Below, one piece after another: positions 1 through 13,400 of a DNA stretch of 64,000 bases (its first letter is position 1; each line of letters starts with the position of its first letter). The stretch is taken from contig WARS01000047.1 in assembly GCA_008933995.1 (NCBI GenBank), positions 1,116,001 through 1,180,000 on the forward strand. Direction: 5' to 3'. The DNA is from Datnioides undecimradiatus (Eukaryota; Chordata; Actinopteri; Lobotiformes; Datnioididae). The notes beneath the pieces are model-generated. The model was not told the origin of the DNA. It worked only from the letters and a program-made list of their open reading frames with translations, and did no database searches. Made by a program: the position numbers and the translations under genes.

Positions 1-3000
1 AGCACGTACTGTGACAGAGGGAGAAGAGCTTCAACACCGCCTACTATACAGAATTATGTTAATAAAGCACACAATAAATAAAGCCAACCATCGCCTGCCA
101 CTCAGACCAAGAGCCATCAAACAAGAGAAAGGAACAATTTTCATTACTAGAGCAAAGCCAAAGTACAGACTAGATGAAGTATGAGCCTCACATGAGCAAT
201 ATTACATCATATGAAACACTTTTCACAAGCATGACTTGTTCCCTTCACTCCTTTGTAAATTATTAGCTCTCATAATAGCATTAACAAAGAGACTGTGACG
301 ACAATGCTACACGGCCTTGGGTCACAGAAAAATACAAGAAATAGCTAAACTTGTGTAAAAAAAGGTCGGGGGAGGGGGGCAACATAAGCGGATTTGAGGG
401 AAAGTGTTCACTTATGCAAAATAAAACAGGTTATCAGGTCTATTTGGTGATTCCCTGGCACCCTTAATAAATCAGCTTAGGGTGCGGCCTAACGGCTTCA
501 TTCGCCCCACAAATCTCTGCACTGCAATAACATGCGCCAGCGAGCACAGATTAATTTAATAACTCTTTAATATTCTCCATGAAAAAGAACAGGAGACCAG
601 CGAGTCCGGAGCATATGGGGTGGGTGGTGAAGGGGGCTATCTGTGGAATAGGATATTGCTGCAGCAACAGATTGAATATTACATAATGATGTCATTTATA
701 TTCCATTCGAAGTACTGGCTTCCTAGACTGGGGACTCAAACAGAGCTGGGGATTTGTCTGTGATAGAGAGTAATAGGGAAGAAAAGTTTGTGGGTACAGA
801 CAGCATGAGCAAGGACGGAGGTGAGCAGAGAGTGTTACAGTGCAAAGACTGTCTCTTTATATCTCAATGTGCCTGACTTGAGATGTAAAAGCCACGCTAA
901 AAATGTCTAAAGGATACATGTGACCAGCAGCCTATCATAAAATTATATCACAGTGCAGGGGCGCTGCATGTAATATTTAACATGCTAAAACAGCGTGTTG
1001 AGCAAATGGCTTACTTTTTCATATACTATCCTCCTGGAAAAATTCCAGCACATTCAAAAAGTCAGCGTTGCCATCCAACGAAAATCATGTCTTAAAATGT
1101 TTCTGTTGTTTAGAGACTTAGCAGCGGTTCCTTACAGTCTTTGGTCATGACACCCCGAAATGAATCACTATCTTCTGTAAGTTGCAACCTCTTGCTGCAT
1201 GTTGACGTGAGCAGTCCAACCCAAGAAAGATTTTCCCTTCTCAGATTGTTAAATCTGAATCATTTTTATGAGTTAAAATACATAATATTATTAGGAAGAA
1301 AAATTTGTGGAAGGAAAATTTGAATTATGACCTCTAACCAGGGCAAGCATCTTCTGAATCACTACATTCACCTCATGACCACTTGTAGTGCTCCCAACCA
1401 CAGCCGGAGCAAAACAAACCAGTTAATTACACAATGGATCTTCTAAATACATTGACATGAAGCTGAAAAAGGGTTGCTTTCTCAGCTAATGATGTTTTCG
1501 AGGTACCTCATTTTCACAGGACAGCAACAACATGGAAAGCTAAACAGGTCATTGCAGACAGCCCTATAAAAATGATGCCTGAAATCTGTTTCCTATTTTG
1601 TGCTAAAGATGATAAATATCCTTTAATCAGCAAAACAAGGCATATCAAAATGACACGTCTGCATCGGAAACAAGTGCTGAACACATCAGATGGCAAAATG
1701 GTGCAAGGGGTGGAGGTGAAGCTTGGAGAGAATAAACAGAGCTTGCAGACGTTGTAATGAGAATTTGCTCCATTTGGCAGTTGCCCGCAGCAAAGGTCTC
1801 CCATCTGTTTCTTATTGGAAAGAGAGTCAACAGTTTGGAGGGGGAAGGATGAAAGAGGGAAATGCAAAGTCAGTAAACGGACAACAGTGACATCTTACGG
1901 CAGCAGCTGATAACACAAGGGAGAGTGAGGACGGCTGCATACAGATTTTAGTTCATGTTAAAAAAAGAATGAACTGATAAGCTAATAAATTAGTGATACA
2001 GGAACGCATTAATTCAGCATTGTGCATTTAGTTTCCGCTTCGTGAGTGCTACATTTAAAGGGCAATAAAAGGACATCTAAGTGGCTGACAGATGTGTAAC
2101 TGTGTGTGTGAGAGAGATGTTAACCTTCTCTGTTTCTGGAAACAGAAAAGAAATAAAGGTGCTGACAATATAATCAAACAAACAGGGCAAATTTGATTTT
2201 CTCTGCCTCATAACCTCTCTTGTGTGTCTTATTTGCTCATATCTCATTTACATGGTCACTTTTTGTAGAGGCAGAGAGTGGGAGAGCGCTTTTTCACAGC
2301 GAAGCTTCCAACATCACTCTCAGGCTGACCTCAACCTCAAATCTAGTTTAAACTAAAAAGGGAAAGCAAAAGCAAAACAACTCTGAATCATTTAGGTAGA
2401 AAGGTTCATGAAAATTCAGCTCCTGCACTGTTTTTAGTTGACATGACAGAAAATCCACCAATAACCTCTGTTGGCATGAGAGTCTAATATTTTAATTATC
2501 TCAGGACACAGAAAAGTCTCAGCTTTGTCCTTGTGTTCGCCGGCTCAAAAGAACATGGGAGTTGGCTGACAGTGACAAAAGATTTGTTTGCATATCAAGT
2601 GACGGTCGTTTGTGCAGGAAGATTAAACACTAAGGTCAATGTTGAACCTGTAAAAGCACTTGACAAAGAATGGCATTACAGTTGTTATTAATGTGTGTGT
2701 TTAAACTGGGTACACACACTCGTGTTTAGTGTGGTGTGTGTATGTGTATGTGTCTGTGTGAGTGTGTATTAAGGGGGTGTGAGAGGCTTTTAGCGAGGCA
2801 AAGCAGGTAAACAGGCTCAACAGTGGCTATCACCTGTGGAGGATGTTATAGCTTTGCCAAGCACACAAGCCCTGCCTTTAACTTTCAAACTGTGAAAGCA
2901 AGATATTAGGGGATTTTCACAGGCCGTACAATGCCTTCTCTCAGCTACTGTCACAAATACAAATACACACACACACACTAAACCTACAGGTGGATCAGAT

Positions 3001-6000
3001 ACGATACTACACTCAAACCTCTCTTCACACAGAATTCACAATTTTTTATTGTTCTGACATGAGCTTGCCGCAGTCCACTGTTTTGTTGTCCAACAAGCTG
3101 CCTGAAAAGAGTGTTTCTGTGATTATGCTGGCAACTGTTATATAAATACAGTGTATGTAAAAGGACAGAAATTCTTGTGGGCTGCTGGGGACATTTTTTT
3201 TACAGTTTGAGTGGGCGGGCTCAAATGGAAACAGAAATATATTGATCGAAAAGCTCACAAGCAACATCTGTATGAAAACAGCAGGTCTAAGTCTTGACCC
3301 TCATAGTGTGCAGAGTGGGTTTCAACGCGCTTCCAACTATCACAAGCTAACGTTACCTAGCAACATTAACTAGCTTGACAAAAAGTCTGTCACACAGATA
3401 GCTACTTCTTTTGAGATGTTTAGAGAAAATGTCAATGACAAAAGGTAAAAACTTCAAGTCTTAGATTAAGTTTTTCAGACAGACAAACACTGGAGGTGAT
3501 GGCGCTGAGGAAGAGACTGCTAACATTCATGGCCACAGTAAACAATGTTAGACTCTAGCTTCAGGTCAACACAGCGTGGCTGACAAACACTATTAGAACA
3601 AGAACAGCCAAGTATGAATAGTGTTACCTCAAGCAGAAGTAAATACAGTTATTAGATGGAATATTATTTTACATTTTCAGACTCTTTGTGAGGCGCCATA
3701 GTTGTCCATAGCCATGTTTTCTAATCTCCAGCCTGCTTTTAGTACAGACTAAATCTGGGGCCCCATGTACTTTGTGTTCTATCCTCTCTACACTTTCAAT
3801 TCTGCTACTCTACCTATTATTTTGTCAACATAGAAACCATAGGGCCATACCTAAATGCTGCGATCAGACCGGCACTGGCCACACCTGTCAACAAACACTT
3901 GCCCATTGGACATGATCACTTTTTGGCTGAAACCCCTGTTGTAGAAGCTGGAAATATTTCAGAACCACCTGACACTAAGCTGCATTCAACACCTTAAGTC
4001 AGTAAATACATCTCGACAAAATTTTTCTTGATTCTTAAGGTCAGGGAAAAAAAAAATACACTACCAACAATAACTTGCGTCATTAAAATTAAGTATCATT
4101 AAAATTAAGCATACATTTTAAAAAGGAAAAGCTGTTCCCATCAGTTGTATTTCATTTGTTTTACCAACAGTTTCTCCTATAGGCAACTTAAGTACTATCA
4201 ACATTTTGATGGTTACTTATTTCTTAATTTTAAAGGTAAACCTTTGAGGAACATCATCACCTCAGTTAAATATTGAAACATCAAAGGTAGAATGAGACAG
4301 TATGAGTTCGATTTATTAGAATTAGTTACGTACCCTAACATAAACAGAGCAAACTCCGATCTGTAATGTCGAAGTTGTAAGTCCATCATGTTCACTGCAT
4401 CTACTTCTATGTGTTACAAGAATGTAGTACTTTTTGCCAGTAACTGTAATCAAGGAAGCAATTATGTTTTTTTCTAAAAATGTCTAAGGAAACCATTTAG
4501 TAGTCTATAGTCATTTTTATTGGACAGGGGTGGTTTTGGAGGTTATTCCTCAAAACACCTTCTTTGTTAACGCATCCCATTGGCTACACCCCATCTCTGC
4601 TGAGCGCAACATTATTTACAGTCCTTACACATTTGCTTTGCTATCACAAAAGTGATAAACTGAGTTGACATTCACTGAACAAGGTAAGGTTTAAGGCTAA
4701 ATGAATGGACATCTGAGGTGCAACCTGAAAATTGAATGGGAAAACAAGGGAACCAAATACAGCTTCAAATCACCATTGTTTATACATGCACACACGCACA
4801 CACATACACGGCTGTACAAACACTGTTTGTTGACTCGGGAAGAGACACAGCAGGTAGATGGAAAGTAAGGGGGTGGGTCATGTGGTAAAGGACTATCATG
4901 TATTTTCTAAGACAATGATGGCAGAGAGTCTAATTTAGAAAGACAAGGGGGTTACATCTAAGCCAGTCAACAATTTTTTTGTTACAAAAAATGGCATAAA
5001 TACACACACAATGGCAACTGATAACAACAGCACACTGGCCACATCTATAGATGGTCATATCTACATAGACTGCTGTATATAGCCAAAGATAAAAGATAAA
5101 TGTCCTGGTCTGAATATCCCTTATCAGTACAAAACAATAGAGCACCTATCAGCCAGAGCGAGCTAATTTATCCTCTCCATTGTGTTCACATGAGACAAAG
5201 CTAAAGCACAAAACAGAATAATTGACAAGCCAGGCTTCACAGGAAAATCTTTCACTCCCCAAGCGAGCATTCAGATCAAACACAGCCCTGCATTAAAACA
5301 GTACAGTGGGCTGCGCTGGTGAAGGCATGTTGTAACAGGTACGAGTAATGTATGAAATAAAAGCCAGAGATATAATACTATGGAGGTAGGATTTTACAAA
5401 GGGAAAGTTATCACAGCGACAACTGTTTTATCCAGTGTTGCTATGATTGCAAAGTAAACAGCAGAATTAGGCGGTACACATCACAAAGTAATCTCCCAGG
5501 AATGTGCTCTTGTACGTACTCGATTGGCTGTCATTGTTAGACATTTCTGCATTGTGTTGCAGCAAAAGTTGAGCCTGGTTCAACTTTTTTGCCCACAGCA
5601 TGCCCACTGTGCCAAAGTAGCTTGCTCATAGAAATATACACACAGATCATGTATTTTTGAAGCACTATTGTTTGTCTAAAGACTGCCATACAATAAATCA
5701 GGCACACCATGCATGACCGACAACCAAGCAGTCTGAATGTGACCCATGACTCCAGCGGGAAACAGGACATTTGTGTTCTTGTTCTGCATCCTTTCAGGCT
5801 GTCTAACACCATGTGGTTAAATGACTCAAAAAGGCACACACAAATAAAAGGAAGTCTGATATTAAAGCAAACAAACGTCGGCCAAGCTGGCTGAAAAATA
5901 GTTACTGTCACAGTTACTTTTTACAACCCGGTTCAGAGACAGTACCTAAAAATGTATTAAATGCCAAATGCAATGATATTATATTACAAAATGTTAATGG

Positions 6001-6450
6001 ATGAATGAAAACATTTAAATGGGTCAAAGGCTTTTGTTTCGTCTACCTTCAAACTTGAAATCAGTACACACTGAACTGCAGGTGATTGTCATCTGTCATC
6101 ATCAGATGGTGGGCAGTGGGGTAGGTGTGGGACACGTGTCTCAAAACATTGTTCACTTGGTCTGTAAGTAACAGATACTAACGTTACATGAACCCATGAT
6201 GTTATATTCATCCACCTTTAAGCACTTCTGCGGCTTCAGCACTTCTTACCTCATACAGTCACGTGAACATTGCTGAGGTCGCTCTTCAGAGCTAATTAGA
6301 CTGCTAATTTACACTCTATTGCTGAAACATATGCACTTAATGTACTTGTGTCACTGTAGGGTAACAGTAACCAAAGGGTGAACTGAAGTTAACCGAACAC
6401 AGAAAACGGTTAAGTTAGCTAACATTGCCAAGAGGCGGTTAGTTAACTGT
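1..6450. other. No recognised gene; intergenic DNA downstream of KIF23
   Basis: No reading frame here shows family similarity, good splice sites in phase, or coding-like composition; the longest open frames (for example about 117 codons on the minus strand near 1514-1867) look like chance. The sequence is A/T-rich with short TG-rich stretches at about 2690-2765. Some low-complexity-free stretches, such as 440-600, could be conserved non-coding elements, but that cannot be judged from one sequence. In the human locus the region beyond KIF23 leads to RPLP1 and TLE3; neither was recognised here. Confidence 0.5.
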
Positions 6451-6465
6451 TACATTAACAAGCTT

Positions 6466-6621
6466 ACCGTTTCCCTGAAATGCCACTCATTCGTCTCCTG
6501 TGTGTTTATCTGCCTCTTCATTTTCTTTTCCTTCTGTTTTGTAGCGTCTTTTTCTTATTAAAATGACATTACTTGGCTTGGCCCACTCGAAAAGTGTAAG
6601 ACAATTAGCTTTGTTAGCCAT
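6466..6621 (-). other. Possible first exon of an unidentified minus-strand gene
   Basis: A minus-strand ATG at 6621-6619 opens a 44-codon frame ending in TGA at 6487-6489. The peptide begins MANKANCLTLFEWAKP and its second half is rich in Lys and Glu. About 20 bases past the stop is a strong splice donor (ACG|GTAAGC, exon end 6468). Forty-eight bases upstream of the ATG is a consensus RFX X-box. The arrangement looks like a promoter plus first exon, but the frame stops before the donor, so the peptide may be a complete micro-ORF, a uORF, or nothing. A second ATG (MSGISGK...) overlaps the end and reads into the donor. I do not recognise the protein and could not find a convincing second exon. 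Confidence 0.2.
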
Positions 6622-6721
6622 ATTTCTGATTGCAGGTACAGCAGTACAGGTGCGGACTGAACCATTCCGTCACCATGGTAACCGTGGTTGGAACCCCACG
6701 TTTGCTGTTAAATTCAATTGA
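6563..6721 (+). other. Small plus-strand ORF with signal-peptide-like N-terminus
   Basis: A 52-codon frame opposite the minus-strand candidate exon. Residues about 14-28 are a hydrophobic stretch (LALLAIFLIAGTAV), preceded by basic residues and followed by a polar tail, like a short secreted or membrane micropeptide. It runs through the X-box, and there is no independent evidence of translation, so chance is the likelier explanation. Confidence 0.1.
6669..6682. promoter_or_regulatory. Consensus RFX X-box
   Basis: The sequence GTCACCATGGTAAC fits the X-box consensus GTNRCC-N(0-3)-RGYAAC at every constrained position, with a 2-base spacer. X-boxes of this form bind RFX factors and lie in promoters of many ciliary genes. 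It is 48 bases upstream of the minus-strand ATG at 6621. Function here is inferred; a lone 14-bp match can occur by chance. Confidence 0.4.
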
Positions 6722-6724
6722 AAG

Positions 6725-9700
6725 CTCCAGTTAACTACACAGAGTGATTTATGTCCAAATTCATTTTAAAATAAGCTACACGGCGATTGCAATAACATAA
6801 CAGCAGCCTTAAAGAGACTAAAGTGTTTCTTTGCTGAGAAAAATTGACGATATCATGAAATGAAAAACCTTGTTATGGGAAAAACACCTCTGGAGCTGAT
6901 AACAAACAGGGTCTCGCCACCTGCGCAATTAAGTGTCACAGCTCACAGATCATTCATGCCCTAACCAATTTTTGTAATGAACTACCTACAGAGTTAAATT
7001 ACCTTAAAGCACAGCAGTTGCAGAACAAAACACTTTTGGTGCACAGTGCACTATAATGTGAAAATCCTGCCTTAGGCTATTAGATCACAGCTGATGGCTC
7101 TCTGTCCTACGGTACAGATTATACTATTAGTCAGTGGTTGCAGTTATTTCCAGCAGTGTAACTGAAAGTCTACAGGTTTTGCTAGTTTGATTTTGTTTTT
7201 CAACCAATAAGGCATATTTCACCTGTCATTTCACAACCTTTACTGAGCAGCATGCTTGTTTTTTCACCTTTTTTGTTGACTCATACAACAGCACATCTTT
7301 GTGTGTGTACACAGGTCAACAAAACCTACCAAGCTCTGTGTATATACATCATATTTGCACCACACCGGAAAGAAAATTGCCCTGAAAGTAAAAGCCTCAA
7401 ACATCAAACACAGTGTTTTGTAATCTCTCACTTTCACACTCAGCAGTACACAAAAAGGTGACCGATCTAATACAATATACCAAAGCAAACACACAAGTCC
7501 ACAGTGGATAAGAGGAGCAATGTTTAAGCAGCCATTAGCGAGTGTTTGAGTTAAAGAAGCCATTTAGTAAAGCAGTGCTGTCATGTGGTATTTGCTCCAA
7601 CACTGCTTAAAGGCTGGCTGGTTAAACAGGCAGGGAAGGAAGGGTCAATATTTTCACAGGCAAGCCTGGAGACACAAGGGCTGAGACTGGCTGACAGCCA
7701 TTTCCCACATTCTCACCACTTCCAACCTGTGCTCAAACTGGTTGGGCCTCAATGCAGGATGGACATCCTGTGGACAGCAGAAATCACCAGAGGATGAAAT
7801 GACCAACTAATAATTGGATAATTTTGGTGAGAGGTTATGCAAACGTTTGTCAGTGCACCATAGTCTTTACAGCAGTCTGTCAAAAGCCCTGTCAATATGC
7901 TGTGATCTAAGGGTAAGTAAAAAGGGATGATTCCATGTATGACTTAAATTGAAAACGCTGTATATTGTTTCAAATACTTTTTCTTTCACCTTAGAAAATA
8001 GTGTTAAATTGTATGCATAACCATTCTTGACCAGTTGAGATTCTGATTTTGAACACATACAACGTATTAATATAATGTACCAGAAAGAAACTCCTATTAT
8101 TGTTTGAACACTTTGTGAACCCACACATATAAAAGTTCCCTTTTTAATACCATAGTAAGATTTCAAAAAAGTCTAATGACCTACACACCCTCTTGAGAAC
8201 AGGTGTGTACTTATAAATTTGTAATTTTGGGCCCCCATGATATTGCCAGCTTTCAGTAAGGAACAAAAGCAGTGATTGAACCGGTATGTGTATGATTTCA
8301 TGTTCTGGCTTCCAAATAGAAATTAGAAAAAAAAATCTCCATCTCATATTTGATCAACCAGATCCGGTAACCTAATTGCCTTCCAGAGTCAATTAGCCAA
8401 GTGCACATTTCCCATTACCACGCATACTTTTCAGCTTCATTTGCTGTGAAGTGAAAATGCAGCAATTTCAATCTTAGGGAGACATTAATGACAGCTCATC
8501 GTCCATGCAGAAAAGCAGTTCAGTAAATCAGTGACCTCATCATCCTATTCACTGGGAAATGACACAGATGAGGCAGCGGAGCACTGTGGGTAAAACAGTC
8601 AAAAGTCAGAAGACAGCATCACTCCTCCATGAATAGATTACTGTCAAACTTTTTGTATTATCAAGTCATTTCAAGTCTGGGAAGTTAGTTGCAGAGAGAA
8701 AAAAACTCTTCAATAGATATCTCATCAGATTCAGCCTCAACAGTCCAAAGTCCAAATCTAAGGTAGGTAGAAGCAGACCTGAAGCACGTATTCCTCAGTG
8801 ATACATAAAGAAATGTCATTACTAAAAAGATATTTGGTTCCACCTGCTGTTCACATTGTATATTACACGTTTTCTGAGCTCCTGCTGAATGTGTGCATGG
8901 TAATAACTTGCTGTTTGCCTGACAAGACAAAAGGTTTTGAATATTAATCCTAATAAACCCACTGATTAATGTTTGTAAAACACTTTCTTGCTATCATTAG
9001 CATTCAGAGTACAGCGCAGTACATTGACAGACAAGGCTGTGTTAAATTAGAGAATGGATAAGGTATGAAATAAACACTATAATCAGGAGATATGTACAAA
9101 AGAATCAGTTAGAGCTTTGCTTTATCGAGGCTGTTACTGTTCAGAATAAATATTTTCTATCAAATGGAGGATGACATACTGCCCAAAGAAGTTGATGCCA
9201 CAACAATCTGTCATCCAAACTTTGTCCCCAACATTAACAAAGCAAAGCACTTCCTTAAAGCATCTGAAACATGTCAGTGGAATTTCACACAACCACAAGG
9301 GAAGCAGATACAGTTTTAGCAGAGGTGAGGAGAAAAAAAAAAAAAAAAGATACAGACTTGCTAGTGTATGCTTCAACCAGTTTGTGTAGTTTGGTTCGAC
9401 TTCTCTCACCTGTTGACAGGCCAAAAATGTTGCACAAACAGGGATAAAGTGTCTACTTGTCGGCAAGGCAAGCTGTGTGCTTAGCCTTAAAGTGAGCCTT
9501 TGACTCCAGCCTGAGTGGGTCATTGTGGCTTTGACCAAATGTGTGCTTGACCTTTAGCTTGTGGATTTAAGTCGCTCTTCATACAACTTGAGAGAAAGTC
9601 CCGCTGTCAATCAGATTAATTAAGTAAAAACCCTGATACTATCAAATATCATTCTAACATACAATTCACTTAACAGGAAAACAGAATAAACAAAGCCCAA

Positions 9701-9930
9701 CTACTTGAATACATAGCATTTATTCCATTTGCCTTGTTTTCCTCCACTTTTACCAAGCTATGGACAGCTCTCTGCATATTTTATTAATGAAAATATCTTG
9801 GAGATTTCATGGATTAAGAAATCACTTAGGAAAGACTTTGTGTTTCATACATTTAATGCCACCAAAAAGAGTAGTGTGCTACACATCTTAGGAGTTGTTT
9901 CAATAAACAGAGGTAAAAAGCGTCATAATT
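6725..9930. other. Intergenic; no gene seen
   Basis: Nothing with coding potential was found on either strand. There is an A-rich run at about 9332-9348. The upper end abuts the inferred KIF23 polyadenylation site. Confidence 0.5.
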
Positions 9931-9951
9931 AGGGGTTACGGTAGTGAGAGA

Positions 9952-9957
9952 TTTATT
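9952..9957 (-). terminator. KIF23: Candidate KIF23 polyadenylation signal (AATAAA)
   Basis: TTTATT on the plus strand reads AATAAA on the transcript strand, 479 bases past the KIF23 stop codon. This gives a 3' UTR of roughly 0.5 kb with cleavage near 9930-9940. Other AATAAA-like hexamers lie nearby (for example about 9717-9724), so the exact end is uncertain. Confidence 0.45.
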
Positions 9958-10435
9958 TGTACAAAACCTACTGAACAGCTCTATATTTACAGTCCTACAT
10001 GTTCGTATGCTAAAATAACCTGTATTTTTTGATGATAAAGAATAATCCTTGTGGGGGGAAAAAGCAAGCAATGACACTAAAGTGAAAAAAATAAACATTT
10101 TCTGTTTTTCTAAAGCTTAAATATTCTAATCTTTGGGGAGCAGTAAAGGCCGATAAAAAAATAAAACATTACGCTTACATCTGTCAACATCTTCAAAAAG
10201 TGATAATTCCAGCATTCAAAAAGGAAAAAAAAAAAAGCACACTAACTCTGCAGATACGAGTGAAATATTCTACACTGTATTTCGGGCTATGATTAAATTA
10301 TAATTGCACCCTAATAATTTGTAACAAGATCAGTGATAATAGAAAATTGCTCTGACTCTCAAGAAGATGCATAGTTTCACATGGCGGTCCCTTCACTGTC
10401 CGTCACTCAGCCAAAATCTTCATATGTACAGCAGT

Positions 10436-10451
10436 TTAGGGCTTTCTGCGT
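10436..10451 (-). CDS. KIF23: KIF23 coding exon 23 (terminal)
   Basis: Only 16 coding bases: they finish a Lys codon and encode RRKP then TAA. A strong polypyrimidine tract and CAG acceptor precede it. The basic ending matches the human KRKKP end. The 3' UTR follows. Confidence 0.85.
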
Positions 10452-13400
10452 CTGCAAGGGGGAAAAAGGTACTCGTCTATAATCGGTCTAATCTTAAAAT
10501 CCAAGGCCTTCTATGCATCATGGTAAACGATGCTAACACAAAAACATTGATTTGCTTACTTCTGATACCCATGGCTTGTACTTGTGCTGGCTACTGGAGC
10601 CTAATGAAAGAAAAGGGTAGAAAAGGGTTGACACATAGTTTTGGGTAACTGCACAAATTACAAACAGAGGTGCAATCAAAAGGTTTCCCAACTGTTTCTC
10701 CTGTTCCTGGGCTGGTAACAAGTATGCAGGGGCTTGTAGCTCTAACTGTTGTGAGTCCATATACCGAGTTATGTTGTGTGACCCCTCGCCAGTGCGTCAA
10801 ACCCGAGCTTCACGTGGAGGATCATCACCCGCTACGACCCAGAGACCAGACAGCAGTCACAGCAGTAGAATAACCTGCTTATTACTCGGAAGAAGAGAGC
10901 AGCCAAATCTAAATGTGTGGTGTTTTGGTTTGCTGTAGGAGCAGTCGCAGAACATTTCGATTGCACCCCATATTTGTTTGTTGCTCACGAAACAGACCAA
11001 AAAAAACAAACCCCTAAACATTTATGAACGGTACCTTTTTAAACTTCCTGTTAATTTTTAGTTTTATGAGGAGCTTACTCTGTTTTCTATGTCCTCCGCG
11101 TGGGCTGCACCTTCTCCAGACCCCGATCTCCTCTTGCGACTGAAACAAAAAAGGTTTTTATCAGTTCTGTGGACAAAAAAAAACAAAAACATTCCCCCCA
11201 ACTTAAACATCATATAACAAAAACGTCTCAGTACAGAGGCAAATACTGTGTTTCTTGTGACATTTATCATAAGAAAGACCTGACATCTACATTTTATCAA
11301 TCAATCATTGGATTTTGAAGACAGCTGTTTGTTTCCCCTGCAAAAATGCTTTAATATATTTATATTTATTTAAACAAGTACAAAACTTACAGCGAACAGA
11401 ATGAAGTACTTTTGTGCTACTGTAAAGATAATGTCATATTGCTTTGTACATATGCATGTCATACCTTGGCGCAGTTGGACACTCTTGTTTTAGTGTCTCA
11501 ATGTCTGTAAACTGCACTGCTTGTCCTCCGCCTCTGGTCTTGAAAACATTGCCCTGAATTTAAAACAAAAAACAGCAAAATCACAAAAATGCCCAAAGGA
11601 TACAGGAAGAACCACGACACAATCGACAGTGAAAAAAAGCAGAACAGTCCCCATTAATATTCAAAACATCATGTGATTACGTCAAAGTCAAATACATGCA
11701 TGATATCGGGTAATCCGAAGTCTCAAATGAAACAATTATGTAATTTTACCTTGATCAATTTGGTCTCGATCTCCCCGTCTGAGGCAAGCTCTTGATGTCT
11801 AAGCACATACTTGTGGCATTTAGACAGAGCTTTCTCGTTCGGGGTCGACACCTTGATTGCATTGGGTATGATTGGCTGCATGACAGTGTCTAGGTCCAAA
11901 TTAGAAGGTGGTTTGTGGTCTACCCATTTCTCCCCACCCGCAGATTGTGAGCGCCTGTGCGTTGGATGGACTGGAGGAGCCGTCTGGTGATCCCAGTGTG
12001 AGAAAGACAAACCACGAAGTTATTCACGTGTGACATCAGCAGGGATCATTTAAAATTCGCCGGCGTTAGTAGTGAAACTCGATCATTACAGGGTGTTAGC
12101 TGGTACTGAAAATAAATGCACCACTGGAAGTCCAACAGGGACATGCCTGGTCCCATTTGATCCCATTTCTACATTTCAGGGGCATTTTCTTCCCAATGTA
12201 TTGTAGCCCATGAGTCACACCCCAAACAAACCACATTCTGGACTTCCAGCAATACATATTTCCATAGAGTTATTAAAATCACATGCACGATGTGAAAACA
12301 GGCCAGTGGAGTGAAAAGGAATTAACATTCAAAGCAATAGTGCGGGAACAGGTCTAGCAATTAAAGCGCCATGCAGACAGAATACGAATGTGTTTTGCAG
12401 ATTAGGTTAAAGACAAGTTTTCAAGCACAGGCGGGAGTTTTTACATCTCTTCACTTTAAAATGCACAACTGATGCATCAGATGATTATAAGACATGTTGG
12501 TCTGCTTCTGTCCCAACATACTGAGCAGGTCAACACAGGATGGAAGATTTTATTTTTGCATTTTCTGTAGTTTTTGAAGGCTGTTAATCAGACTGAATTA
12601 CTGTTGCGTTTCACTTCTTTAAATCCATCAGAGAAAAATATGAAATCAGCGATGCTGGCAGCAAATCAAGAGTCTGAAATGAGGCTCAGTGAAACTACAA
12701 TTTTATAATTCGAAGCAATCACATGCCTGAGTTGGATCTTGAGCCAAAGACAGAGCAGTGACATGTTTGTACTGTTTTTAAGAAGTATTTCCACACCGAA
12801 CAGCCGCTTTTAAGATGGCCAGTCCCCATCAAGATATTCATAGTTTCTAACGTTGGTCCATTAACGTCCAGGCGACAGAAACCCACAATGTCAAAATAAA
12901 AGTCTAACTTTAAAAGAGGCTTTGGGTGTGAAGAATAAAGAGGGGGTGTGCTCAGTGACTATTTAAATATAAACTGTAAGCTGGTTGTTAAATCAAAAAA
13001 AACAAACAATTTATTTAAAATGTATTTTTCCAAGGACTTCTCTTTTTCCTGTCGTAGCATTAAGTATAATTTTTTTGTACTTGTATTTTATCCAAGTTTA
13101 AAAGTCTGGATTTATGATGACGTTACATCTGAGTTAATCTAACAGCAATTAGAGTTGACCGCTCATACAGTATTCACAGACAAACCAGGCGTTTACTCAT
13201 TTCTGGCCGACTGTAAATGAACACCGGACAGATTATTGTGCACCATTCTGCAATAATCTTTCTTAATGTGAACTACTGCTGCAGCTGTTCCTCCTACTAT
13301 ATGAGTGTTTTTAATACTGATATTTGTGCGTGTTTATTTTAGTGGTCACAGTCATTCGGTCATTTTAAACGGTGCTACTGAATGAGATGATGCACTACAG

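Noticed and set aside
1514-1867. 117-codon minus-strand open frame
   Set aside because: No domain, no splice signals in phase, and low-complexity Cys/Ser/Leu-rich composition typical of chance frames.
5537-5911. 124-codon minus-strand open frame
   Set aside because: Cys-rich chance translation with no homology recognised and no promoter or splice support.
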